DNA from: Sphingomonas sp. BT-65
GTDB taxonomy: Bacteria; Pseudomonadota; Alphaproteobacteria; Sphingomonadales; Sphingomonadaceae
Length of the DNA stretch: 64,000 nt
Assembly (NCBI RefSeq): GCF_026107375.2
Contig: NZ_JAPCIA010000001.1
Span: 2,480,001 to 2,544,000 of the forward strand
Direction: 5' to 3'
The notes beneath the pieces were generated by a model, which had not been told where the DNA came from, made no database searches, and saw nothing but the letters and a program-made list of their open reading frames with translations. How positions within the stretch are numbered: position 1 is the stretch's first letter; each line of letters opens with the position of its first letter. A program made the translations under genes and the position numbers. Below are positions 56,414 to 64,000 of this stretch, one piece after another.

Positions 56414-56943
56414 GCCTCCCCGATGCCGACGCCCCGGTCGAGACCGTCTGGCAGGGCAAGTTCATCACCGCGAAGAAGCAGGGCCGCTGGGAATATGTTG
56501 CACGCGCCCGCGGTATCCGCGCCGCGGTGATCGTGGCGATCGACGCGGCGGGGCAACTGATCCTGGTCGAGCAATATCGCGTTCCGCTCGGCCGCGCCTG
56601 CCTCGAACTTCCGGCAGGGCTGGTCGGCGACGAGACCGATGACGAACCCGTGGAGATCGCGGCGGCACGCGAGCTGGAGGAGGAGACCGGCTATCGCCCG
56701 GGGCGGGTCGAATCGCTCGGCGAATATTTCTCCTCGCCCGGCATGGTCAGCGAGAGCTTCACGCTGGTGCGGGCGCATGACCTGGTCCGCACCGGCGAGG
56801 GCGGCGGGGTGGAGGGCGAGGGCATCACCGTGCATCGCGTGAAGCTCGCGCAAGTGCCCGATTTCGTCGCGGATTGCCGGGCGCGCGGGATGGCGATCGA
56901 CGTCAAGCTGCTGCTGGTGCTGGGTCAGTCGTTGCTGGCGTAG
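56410..56943 (+). CDS. NUDIX hydrolase (ADP-ribose pyrophosphatase type)
   Basis: A 177-residue NUDIX enzyme. The Nudix box lies in LPAGLVGDETDDEPVEIAAARELEEETGYRPG, with the AARELEEETGY catalytic helix. The ILVEQYRVPLG and EYFSSPGMVSESFTLV context points to NudF-type ADP-ribose or nucleoside-diphosphate-sugar hydrolysis. GTG start overlapping the TPM gene by 4 bases. Its end overlaps the convergent NTF2-like gene by 19 bases. Confidence 0.9.
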   Translation: MSLPDADAPVETVWQGKFITAKKQGRWEYVARARGIRAAVIVAIDAAGQLILVEQYRVPLGRACLELPAGLVGDETDDEPVEIAAARELEEETGYRPGRVESLGEYFSSPGMVSESFTLVRAHDLVRTGEGGGVEGEGITVHRVKLAQVPDFVADCRARGMAIDVKLLLVLGQSLLA

Positions 56944-57275
56944 AGCCGCTCGAAGCTCAGGCGATCCCAATAGCCGCGCTGCATTCGGATGAGACCGTCG
57001 ACCACGTGGAAGAAGCCGCAACCGCGGAACCCCTTGGGGTCCTGCCACTCCATCGCTGCCCACTCACCGTCGGCCATGCGGTTGACCGGGATGCAGACCA
57101 TCTGCGCCGCCGCGAATTCGGCCGCGAACATCGCGCGGATCGCATCGCGGCCGGCGACCGGCGCATTGGCGACCTGATGATTGACCGCATCGTCATGGTA
57201 GAGCGCGGCGAGCGCATCGGCGTCGGCCGCGTTGAATGCTGCGATCCAGCGGTCGAGCAGCTCGGCCGGGGTCAC
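56925..57275 (-). CDS. NTF2-like (SnoaL/DUF4440-type) protein
   Basis: A 116-residue cone-shaped NTF2-fold protein: LLDRWIAAFNAADADALAALYHDDAVNHQVANAPVAGRDAIRAMFAAEFA and GCGFFHVVDGLIRMQRGYWDR. Members are isomerases or ligand-binding proteins; ligand unknown. Its ATG overlaps the stop of the NDUFS4-like gene, so the two are co-expressed. Confidence 0.88.
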   Translation of the reverse strand: MTPAELLDRWIAAFNAADADALAALYHDDAVNHQVANAPVAGRDAIRAMFAAEFAAAQMVCIPVNRMADGEWAAMEWQDPKGFRGCGFFHVVDGLIRMQRGYWDRLSFERLYASND

Positions 57276-57553
57276 CGGAAATTGTCGGCGTAGGCCTGGA
57301 GCTTGAGCTTGCGCTGCGGCGCGGGGACGACGTGGAAGGCGATCCCCTCCCGCGTCGCATAGTCCTGCGCGGCCTCGAGCGTCGGGAAATTGAGGCGCAG
57401 CTGATTGCGCGTGTCGCCCGAGCCGGCCCAGCCGGTCAGTGGGTCGGGGCGCTGCTGTTCGCCAGGATTATATTCGAGCACCCAGCGATCGGTGCGGAAA
57501 CGGCCCGACTGCATGGCGTTCTTCGGGCGCTGATAGATGCGTGCGGTGGACAT
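57272..57553 (-). CDS. NDUFS4-like ETC complex I subunit
   Basis: A 93-residue protein of the ETC complex I subunit (NDUFS4) family: ARIYQRPKNAMQSGRFRTDRWVLEYNP, ADPLTGWAGSGDTRNQLRLNFPTLEAAQDYATREGIAFHVVPAPQRKLKLQAYADNF. In mitochondria it stabilises the peripheral arm of NADH:ubiquinone oxidoreductase; alphaproteobacterial homologues are accessory subunits of Complex I. The nuo operon is not in this window. Confidence 0.93.
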   Translation of the reverse strand: MSTARIYQRPKNAMQSGRFRTDRWVLEYNPGEQQRPDPLTGWAGSGDTRNQLRLNFPTLEAAQDYATREGIAFHVVPAPQRKLKLQAYADNFR

Positions 57554-57564
57554 GGATTGGCCCT

Positions 57565-60021
57565 TTATCGCGATCCGGCGCGCCGCGCATCCGCATTTTT
57601 GGTGCGCAGCGTAGCGCTGGCGGCGGCGGGGTCGTCGGGCCAGGGGTGGCGGGGATAGCGGCCCCGCATCTCCTTGGCGACATCGGCCCAGCTGCCCTTC
57701 CAGAAACCGGGCAGGTCGCGCGTCGTCTGGATCGGACGGCCGGCGGGTGAGGTGAGCGAAAGCACGAGCGGGGTGCCGTTGCCCAGAGCAGGGTGCGTCG
57801 CCAGACCAAACAGCGCCTGCACGCGCAGCTCGACGGTGGGGCCACCTTCAGCGGCATAGTCGATCTCGTGAGTCGAGCCCGCCGGGGTCTCGAAGCGGGC
57901 GGGGGCGAGCCGGTCGAGCTGCCTCTGCCCGTCCCAGCCGAGACGATTCTGCAGCGCCTGGGTCAGTGCTTCGGCTGGAATGGCGTCAAGGCGGCGCTTG
58001 CCGGCGAGCAGTGGCGGCAACCAGTCGTCGAGCTCGGCCAGCAGTGCTGTATCGGATAGCGCGTCGAGCCCGGCATAAGCGGCGCGGGTGCGCAGCGCGC
58101 ACGCGGTCGCGGACCAGGGCAGCAAGTCGAGGCCGTGTGTGCGTACGCCTTCGAGCAGCGCGGCGGCGATCTCGCCCGGATCGGCGGCGGTGTCGGGGCC
58201 CGAGGAGAGACGGATCGCCCCGAGACGGCGTTCGCGCGCCGCTTCGACGCGGCCGGTGGCGGGATCGAAGCGGACAGTGCGGCGTGTTTCGATGCGGTGG
58301 CCGAACAGCGTTTCGATGCTGGCCGCGTCGATCGGTGCGGCGGCGAGGATGCGCGCGCCCGCGGCCATGCCCTGCGTTTCGGCCACCGCCAGCCACTCGT
58401 GGCGGGCGAGCGTAGAGGTGGGATCGAGCCGGAAGCCGCGGCCACCGGCCGAGGCCCAGGTCTCCCCCGAGGCGTCGCGGCGGCGGGCGATGCGGTCGGG
58501 AAAGGCGAGCGCGACGCACGCGGCAACCGCTTCTGACGAGCCCGGGTCGAAGGCGGGCGCCGGGGCGTCGGAGACGAACTTCGCCCAGCGCTCTGCGAGG
58601 CGGCGCGCATTATCGGCGCGCTGGCCGTGCTCAGTGCGCCAGCGGCGCAGGCGGTGCTCGAGATCGGCGTCGGGGCCGCCCAGGCCGCGCTCGCCGAGCA
58701 GCACCGCGACTTGCGCGGCGGTCGTCCCGAGGCCGATTTCGCCTGCCCGCGCCAACATGTGGCCGAGGCGCGGCGGGAGGGGCAGGCGCGCGATCGCCTT
58801 GCCGTGCGCGGTGGGGCGGCCGTCGGGGTCGAGCGCTTCGAGCGCGGCGAGGCGGGCACGCGCCTCTTGCACCGCGGCTTCGGGCGGCGGGTCGAGCCAT
58901 TGCAGCTCCCGCGGGTCGGCGACGCCCCACAGTGCGCAATCGAGGGTCAGCGCGGAGAGGTCGGCTTCGAGGATCTCGGGCGGATCGAAGCGCGGCAGGC
59001 CGGCGGTGGCGGCGGCTTCCCACAGGCGATAGGCGATGCCTGGCCCCTGGCGCGCGGCGCGGCCGGCGCGCTGGGTCACCGCGGCCTGGCTCGCGCGCTC
59101 GGTGACGAGGCAGGTCATGCCCGCGGCGCGATCGTAGCGCGGGCGGCGGGCGAGGCCCGAGTCGACGACGATGCGGATGCCGTCGAGGGTGAGCGAGGTC
59201 TCGGCGATCGACGTCGCGAGCACGATCTTGCGCCTGCCCTGCGGATCGGGGGCGATCGCGGCGCGCTGCGCGGCCGGGTCGAGGCTGCCGTGGAGCTTGT
59301 GGAGGACGGTGCCGGGCGGCGGGTCGAGACGTTCTGCGGTGCGCTCGATCTCGGCGACGCCGGGGAGGAATGCGAGGATGCCGCCATCGCGTTCCCGCAG
59401 TGCCTGCCGGATCGCGGCGGCGACCGAATCCTCGATCCGCGCTTCCGCGGCGCGGCCGAGATGGCGCAGCTCGAGCGGATGGCTACGTCCCTGACTCTCG
59501 ATCACCGGCGCGTCCCCCATCAGGGTGGAGAAGCGCGCGCCGTCGAGCGTGGCCGACATCGCCACCAATCGCAGATCAGGCCTCAGCGCGGCCTGGGCGT
59601 CGAGCGCAAGGGCAAGGCCGAAATCGCTATCGAGGCTGCGCTCGTGCACCTCGTCGAACAGCACAGCGGAGACGCCGGCCAGATCGGGATCGGCCTGGAT
59701 GCGGTTGACGAAAATCCCCTCGGTGACGACGGTTACGCGAGTCTCGCCCGAGCGGCGCGTGTCCATCCGGGTGGCGTAGCCAAAGGTCTTGCCGACAGGC
59801 TGGCCGGTAAGCGACGCCATCCGCTCGGCCGCGGCACGTGCGGCCAGCCGGCGCGGGGAGAGCAGCAGGATCTCGCCGGTGCACCATGGCTCTGACAGCA
59901 GCGCCGGGGCGACCGCGGTGGTCTTGCCCGCGCCCGGTGGCGCGACCAGCACGGCATTGCTCCGCGCACGGAGCGCGGCGAGCAGATCGGGCAGCACGGC
60001 ATGGATCGGGAGGTCGGTCAC
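57565..60021 (-). CDS. hrpB: ATP-dependent helicase HrpB
   Basis: An 818-residue DEAH-type helicase. Walker A PPGAGKTT at 28-35, DEVH box at 123-126, SAT and QRAGRAAR motifs, then the long HrpB-specific C-terminal region (about 470-818) with RHEWLAVAETQG and the DWLPPLLAGKRRLD end. RNA or nucleic-acid substrate not established. Eleven bases separate it from the NDUFS4-like gene. Divergent from the small acidic protein gene. Confidence 0.93.
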   Translation of the reverse strand: MTDLPIHAVLPDLLAALRARSNAVLVAPPGAGKTTAVAPALLSEPWCTGEILLLSPRRLAARAAAERMASLTGQPVGKTFGYATRMDTRRSGETRVTVVTEGIFVNRIQADPDLAGVSAVLFDEVHERSLDSDFGLALALDAQAALRPDLRLVAMSATLDGARFSTLMGDAPVIESQGRSHPLELRHLGRAAEARIEDSVAAAIRQALRERDGGILAFLPGVAEIERTAERLDPPPGTVLHKLHGSLDPAAQRAAIAPDPQGRRKIVLATSIAETSLTLDGIRIVVDSGLARRPRYDRAAGMTCLVTERASQAAVTQRAGRAARQGPGIAYRLWEAAATAGLPRFDPPEILEADLSALTLDCALWGVADPRELQWLDPPPEAAVQEARARLAALEALDPDGRPTAHGKAIARLPLPPRLGHMLARAGEIGLGTTAAQVAVLLGERGLGGPDADLEHRLRRWRTEHGQRADNARRLAERWAKFVSDAPAPAFDPGSSEAVAACVALAFPDRIARRRDASGETWASAGGRGFRLDPTSTLARHEWLAVAETQGMAAGARILAAAPIDAASIETLFGHRIETRRTVRFDPATGRVEAARERRLGAIRLSSGPDTAADPGEIAAALLEGVRTHGLDLLPWSATACALRTRAAYAGLDALSDTALLAELDDWLPPLLAGKRRLDAIPAEALTQALQNRLGWDGQRQLDRLAPARFETPAGSTHEIDYAAEGGPTVELRVQALFGLATHPALGNGTPLVLSLTSPAGRPIQTTRDLPGFWKGSWADVAKEMRGRYPRHPWPDDPAAASATLRTKNADARRAGSR

Positions 60022-60111
60022 GAGCCGGCTCTACGCGGTTCACCGCAATGCTTGAAGCCTCATGGCACCCAATCGCGTCACGCGCGTTGCGGGGTTCGAA
60101 GGAGACATCGC

Positions 60112-60324
60112 ATGGCAAAAGGACTTTCCACGTTCAGCGTCACCGCCGACGGCAAGGGCGACTATCTGATCAGCATCGAGGACGAGGACGGCGAGACCAC
60201 CGAGTTCACCGCGAGCTATGAGCAGCTCGACCTGATCAGCGAGTCGATCGACGATGCGCTGGACGATGACGAGGAAGATGCGCTCGGCGTCGATGAGGAA
60301 GCGGACGAGGAAAGCGAGGCCTGA
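60112..60324 (+). CDS. Small acidic protein
   Basis: A 70-residue protein, MAKGLSTFSVTADGKGDYLISIEDEDGE at the start and about 40 percent acidic residues in the last 30 positions (DDEEDALGVDEEADEESEA). An N-terminal strand-rich part and a disordered acidic tail. Unknown function. The start at 60112 has ggaga 6 bases upstream. It lies divergent from hrpB and convergent to the polyprenyl synthase. Confidence 0.75.
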   Translation: MAKGLSTFSVTADGKGDYLISIEDEDGETTEFTASYEQLDLISESIDDALDDDEEDALGVDEEADEESEA

Positions 60325-60327
60325 GGG

Positions 60328-61353
60328 TCAGTACGCGCGGGCGACCGCGAACTCGACCGCTTCGATCATCGCGTCCTTGGCGGCGCTGGCCGGGAAGATG
60401 CCGAGCGCGTCGATCGCGCGCTGGCCGTAGTGGCGCGCGCGCGCGAGCGTATCGTCGACGGCGCGGCTCGAGCGGACGAGGGTGACCGCGTGCGCGAAAT
60501 CCGCGTCGTCGGTGCGGCGGCCGAGCACGGCTTCCTTCCAGAAGGCGCGGTCGGCCTCGCTGCCGCGGGCATAAGCGAGGATGACGGGGAGCGTCATCTT
60601 GCCCTCGCGGAAATCATCGCCGGCGTCCTTGCCCATCGTCCCGGCGTCCGAGACATAGTCGATCGCGTCGTCGACCAGCTGAAAGGCGATGCCGAGATTG
60701 CGGCCATAGGCGTCGAGCGCGGCCTCCTCCGACTCAGGCCGTTCGGCGACCACCGCGGCGATGCGGCAGGCGGCGGCGAACAACACGGCGGTCTTGGCGC
60801 CGATGATCTCGAGATAGCGCTCCTCGGCCAGATCGATGCGGCGCGCGGCGGTGAGCTGGTTGACCTCGCCCTCGGCGATCACGGCGCTCGCGTTGGAGAG
60901 GATCTTGAGCACCTTGAGGCTGCCGTCCTCGACCATCAGTTCGAAGCTGCGGCTGAACAGGAAGTCGCCGACCAGCACGCTCGCCGGATTGCCCCAGATG
61001 AGGTTGGCGGTGCGCTTGCCGCGGCGCAAGTCCGATCCGTCGACGACATCGTCGTGGAGCAGCGTCGCGGTGTGGATGAACTCGACCGCGGCGGCGAGCC
61101 GGTGGTGGCGCGCGCCCGAATAGTCGAGCAGCCGCGCGCTCGCCAGCGTCAGCATCGGCCGCATGCGCTTGCCGCCGCCCGCGATGAGATGCCCGGCGAG
61201 CTCCGGGATCAGCGGGATCTGCGACTGCATCCGGTCGAGGATCACGGCGTTGACGAGGTTCATGTCCGCCGCGACCAGCGCGATCATGGGCTCCAGCGAA
61301 GGGTCGGTGCCACGGCCGTTGCGGGGGCCAATGTTGTGAACGGTCGCGCTCAT
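60328..61353 (-). CDS. Polyprenyl diphosphate synthase (long-chain, quinone tail)
   Basis: A 341-residue trans-prenyltransferase with both aspartate motifs: DDVVDGSDLRRG (first) and DDAIDYVSD (second), and ARGSEADRAFWKE. The family makes the isoprenoid tail of ubiquinone (IspB/decaprenyl type). The start at 61353 gives the conserved N-terminus. Product length (deca- versus octaprenyl) depends on residues before the first motif. Confidence 0.94.
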   Translation of the reverse strand: MSATVHNIGPRNGRGTDPSLEPMIALVAADMNLVNAVILDRMQSQIPLIPELAGHLIAGGGKRMRPMLTLASARLLDYSGARHHRLAAAVEFIHTATLLHDDVVDGSDLRRGKRTANLIWGNPASVLVGDFLFSRSFELMVEDGSLKVLKILSNASAVIAEGEVNQLTAARRIDLAEERYLEIIGAKTAVLFAAACRIAAVVAERPESEEAALDAYGRNLGIAFQLVDDAIDYVSDAGTMGKDAGDDFREGKMTLPVILAYARGSEADRAFWKEAVLGRRTDDADFAHAVTLVRSSRAVDDTLARARHYGQRAIDALGIFPASAAKDAMIEAVEFAVARAY

Positions 61354-61450
61354 GCTGGGCGCGATGTGGCTGCAACGCAGGCGAAAGGCAAGTGCGCAGG
61401 GCTTGCGCGCGGGTGAAAGCGGCGCAAGAAGGCGCGCGAGCTTCAACGAG

Positions 61451-61532
61451 GCGGCACCAGCCCGCTCCCCCACCCGGCCACCCAACGGCAGTATCATGTG
61501 GGTGGCCGGGTGGGGGAGCGGGCTGGTGCCGC
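61451..61532. repeat. REP-like palindrome, copy C (perfect)
   Basis: Both arms are 34 bases long and perfectly complementary (61451-61484 and 61499-61532), with a 14-base loop. It lies in the 193-base gap between the divergent polyprenyl synthase and chorismate mutase genes, so the transcribed copies would be hairpins in both 5' leaders. Confidence 0.92.
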
Positions 61533-61546
61533 GAAAGGGAACACCA

Positions 61547-61837
61547 ATGAGCGACGAGACGCTGCAACGCTATCGCCAGAGCATCGACCGGATCGACGCC
61601 GCGCTCGTCTTCCTGCTCGCCGAGCGCTTCCAGATCACTCAGGCGGTGGGGCGCCACAAGGCCGAGACCGGGCTGCCGCCCGCCGATCCGGGGCGCGAGG
61701 AACGCCAGATCGCGCGGCTGCGCGAGCTGGCGGCGCAGGCCGACCTCGATCCCGAATTCTCCGAGAAGTTCCTACGCTTCATCATCGACGAGGTGATCCG
61801 CCACCATGCGCGGCTGCAGGGTCACGACGCCGGCTGA
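61547..61837 (+). CDS. Chorismate mutase (AroQ type)
   Basis: A 96-residue AroQ chorismate mutase: RIDAALVFLLAERFQITQAVGRHKAETGLPPADPGREERQIARL and FLRFIIDEVIRHHARLQ. It converts chorismate to prephenate for tyrosine and phenylalanine. A stand-alone catalytic domain. Start at 61547; aaaggga upstream. Confidence 0.92.
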   Translation: MSDETLQRYRQSIDRIDAALVFLLAERFQITQAVGRHKAETGLPPADPGREERQIARLRELAAQADLDPEFSEKFLRFIIDEVIRHHARLQGHDAG

Positions 61838-61941
61838 AGCATTCAGGCCGCACTAATTTTTCGGGGCGGCACATTTTTGCGACAAGTCATACTTATTGAG
61901 ACGACGGACGGTTATGTGGGCCGGACGAGCGGGAGGGACGA

Positions 61942-64000
61942 ATGCGGCGCGCGGCGTGGATGGTAACGGGGTTGATCGCCACGGTGGCGCCCACGGCGAT
62001 GGCCGCTGCGCAGCAGGCGCCGGCATCGGCACAGGAAGGGACACCTCCCGCTCCGGACGCCAGCGGCGACGTGGGGGAGGAGATCGAAGGCGAGGAGGTC
62101 GTCGTCACCGGCCAGCTGCGCGGCGCGGTGCCGGGCGACGTCAAGCCGGAGGTTATCCTCAATCCGGCCGACATCCGTGCCTATGGTGCGTCGAACGTCG
62201 GCGAGCTGATCGAGCAGCTCGCGCCGCAGCTCGGCAGCGGCGCCGGGCGCGGCGGCGAGCAGCCAGTGATCCTGCTGAGCGGGCGGCGGTCGAGCCTCAA
62301 CGAAGTGCGCCAGCTCCCGCCCGAGGCGATCGAGCGCATGGACATCCTGCCCGAGGAAGCCGCGCTCCGCTATGGCTATGGCGCCACGCAGAAAGTGATC
62401 AACTTCGTGCTGCGGCGGCGTTTCCAGGCGATCACGGCCGAAATCCAGGGTGAGACGCCGACCGCCGGAGGCAATTCCGGCGTCGATGCCGAGATGAGCA
62501 TCCTCAAGCTCAATCGCGATGGCCGGGTGCAGATCAACGTCGAATATGACCAGAATTCGGGGATATTGGAGAGCGAACGCGGCGTCTCGCGTTCGTCGAC
62601 CTCGCTGTTCGACACACGGGGCAACATCACCGGCTTCAACGGCGGCGAGATCGATCCGGCGCTGAGCGCGGCCGCGGGAACGCTGGTGACGGTCGCGGGC
62701 GTGCCCGATGGCGCCGCAGGCGGTCCACAAAGCCTTGGCGCATTCGCCGCCAATGCCAACCGCGCCAATGTGAACGGCCCCTCCGCCTACCGAACCCTGG
62801 TGAGCCCGCAGCGCGAGCTCGTCATCGGCGGTCTCGTCAGCCGGACGCTGTCGCCCACGGTCCGTGCGACGGCGAACGTGCGCCTGGAAGCGCGGCAGAG
62901 CGAATCGCTGCTCGGCCTGCCGACCGCGACGCTGGAGCTCCCTACGGGCAATCCCTTCTCGCCCTTCACCACCGATGTGCAGCTGCTGCGCTATCTCGAC
63001 AATCTGGGGCCGCTGACGCGATCGGACGACCGCAAGAACTTGCAGGGCCAGTTCAGCATCAATGGCGATGGCTCGCCCTGGTCGAGCAAATGGAACTGGT
63101 CGGTCACCGGCGACTACAACCGCAACTGGTCGGAAACGCACACCACGCGGGGCGTGGACGTGCGCGGCGCGCAGGCGCTGCTCGACGCAGGCGATCCCGC
63201 GTTCAACCCGTTTGCGCCGCTTCCGCTGAGCGCGCTCGCGATCCGGCCATCGGACATCAGCCGCTCGGAATCGAGCCGGGCGCAAGTCGACATGCTTACC
63301 AACGGAGCGCTGTTCCGGATGCCGGCGGGCGAGGTCAATACCAGCCTCCGCGTCGCGGGAAGCATGAGCGACCTGTCCAGCAGCTCGCTTCGTTCAGGCG
63401 TGTTCCGCGCGGGGGATATCTCGCGCGATATTGCGACCGCGCGGGGCAACATCAGCGTGCCGATCGCCAACCGGAATGCGGGCGTGTTGAGCGCGCTCGG
63501 CAATCTTTCGGTGACCGCGAATTTCGAGGTTAACCACCTCTCCGATTTCGGCAGGCTGACCGCTTCGGGCTATGGCGTGAACTGGAATCCGATCAACGAG
63601 ATCCGGCTGATCGCCAACTGGACCTTCGACCGCTCCGCGCCAGAGCCCGGACAGCTCGGCGATCCGGTGATCACGACGCCGAACGTGCGGACGTTCGATT
63701 ACGTGCGCGGCGAAACCGTCGACATCACCCGTATCACCGGCGGCAATCCGCTGCTGCGCGCCGACCGCAGCAGGGTCATGCGGCTTGGCGCCCAGATTCG
63801 TCCGTTGTCGGATGTCGATCTCAGCATCGATGCCAGCTACACGCGGCGACGTTTCCGTGACGAGACCCAGAACTTCCCGGGTGCCACTGCGGAGACCGAG
63901 GCGGCGTTCCCCGAGCGGTTCGTCCGTGACGGTTCCGGCCGATTGCTCAGCATCGATGCACGGCCGGTCAACTACAGCAGTTCGCAACGGTCCCAGTTCA
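61942..64000 (+). CDS. TonB-dependent receptor (5' part, continues beyond window)
   Basis: The first 686 residues of an outer-membrane receptor. A signal peptide ends near ATVAPTAMAAAQ (about 20-25), then a TonB-box-like EEVVVTGQL (about 53-61) and plug domain (about 70-165: RAYGASNVGELIEQLAPQL, QPVILLSGRRSSLNEVRQLPPEAIERMDILPEEAALRYGYGATQKVINFVLR), then beta-barrel strands. It imports an iron complex, vitamin or carbohydrate; substrate unknown. The reading frame is open to the right edge. Ggaggga lies before the ATG. Confidence 0.9.
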   Translation, partial: MRRAAWMVTGLIATVAPTAMAAAQQAPASAQEGTPPAPDASGDVGEEIEGEEVVVTGQLRGAVPGDVKPEVILNPADIRAYGASNVGELIEQLAPQLGSGAGRGGEQPVILLSGRRSSLNEVRQLPPEAIERMDILPEEAALRYGYGATQKVINFVLRRRFQAITAEIQGETPTAGGNSGVDAEMSILKLNRDGRVQINVEYDQNSGILESERGVSRSSTSLFDTRGNITGFNGGEIDPALSAAAGTLVTVAGVPDGAAGGPQSLGAFAANANRANVNGPSAYRTLVSPQRELVIGGLVSRTLSPTVRATANVRLEARQSESLLGLPTATLELPTGNPFSPFTTDVQLLRYLDNLGPLTRSDDRKNLQGQFSINGDGSPWSSKWNWSVTGDYNRNWSETHTTRGVDVRGAQALLDAGDPAFNPFAPLPLSALAIRPSDISRSESSRAQVDMLTNGALFRMPAGEVNTSLRVAGSMSDLSSSSLRSGVFRAGDISRDIATARGNISVPIANRNAGVLSALGNLSVTANFEVNHLSDFGRLTASGYGVNWNPINEIRLIANWTFDRSAPEPGQLGDPVITTPNVRTFDYVRGETVDITRITGGNPLLRADRSRVMRLGAQIRPLSDVDLSIDASYTRRRFRDETQNFPGATAETEAAFPERFVRDGSGRLLSIDARPVNYSSSQRSQF

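Overview
The window looks like chromosomal DNA of a high-GC alphaproteobacterium of the Sphingomonas group. This rests on the overall gene content, a TonB-dependent receptor, the circularly permuted two-piece tmRNA gene typical of alphaproteobacteria, an NDUFS4-like Complex I subunit, an MmcB family protein and a glutaryl-CoA dehydrogenase/CaiB pair. No species is claimed. I see no phage, insertion sequence, CRISPR array or origin.

Layout. 1-4.2 kb: end of coaE, dnaQ, hpf, ptsN, a hotdog thioesterase, DUF1491, a SleB-type wall hydrolase and mmcB. 4.1-9.8 kb: ankyrin lipid-free periplasmic protein, SCO copper chaperone, YcgN, YgjP-like peptidase, PBP1A, msrB and a PmtA-like methyltransferase. 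9.9-18 kb: a monooxygenase-like protein, an MFS transporter, a Cdc48-like double AAA+ ATPase, a LysR regulator divergent from a probable small RNA, and ftsK. 18-23.6 kb: UbiH-like hydroxylase, DUF695/RraB fusion, LON-domain protein, ybbN, tRNA-Gly(GCC), DUF2147 and DUF72, with two palindromic repeats. 23.7-31.1 kb (minus strand): hemC-hemD-mitofilin-like gene, then gcdH, GNAT and caiB, plus thiolase and crotonase. 31.1-33.8 kb (minus strand): a tightly packed unit of a 52-residue peptide, two HEAT-type proteins (one with a cupin metal site) and a degenerate response regulator. 33.9-36 kb: two hotdog thioesterases and a PQQ-type sugar dehydrogenase.

36-47.7 kb is a long translation and RNA-turnover block: rimP, nusA, ylxR, infB, a hotdog thioesterase, rbfA, tdk, an M50 peptidase, truB, rpsO and pnp. 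A clear sigma70-type promoter lies in front of rimP and intrinsic terminators follow rpsO and pnp. 47.9-53.7 kb: a pectate-lyase-like lipoprotein, zinc alcohol dehydrogenase, serine hydrolase, tmRNA gene (minus strand), Rrf2 regulator and mscL. 53.8-57.6 kb: lemA followed by three TPM-domain genes, NUDIX hydrolase, NTF2-like protein and NDUFS4-like protein. 57.6-64 kb: hrpB, a small acidic protein, polyprenyl synthase, chorismate mutase and the first 686 codons of a TonB-dependent receptor.

The parts most worth a second look are the peptide/cupin/HEAT/regulator operon (31.1-33.8 kb), which resembles a peptide-modification locus I cannot assign to a known class, and the LysR gene divergent from a terminator-ended small RNA with a shared LysR-box palindrome (13.9-15.1 kb), an arrangement like gcvA/gcvB of enterobacteria. 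The tmRNA gene and the three copies of an 80-bp palindrome are features that protein-only annotation would miss.
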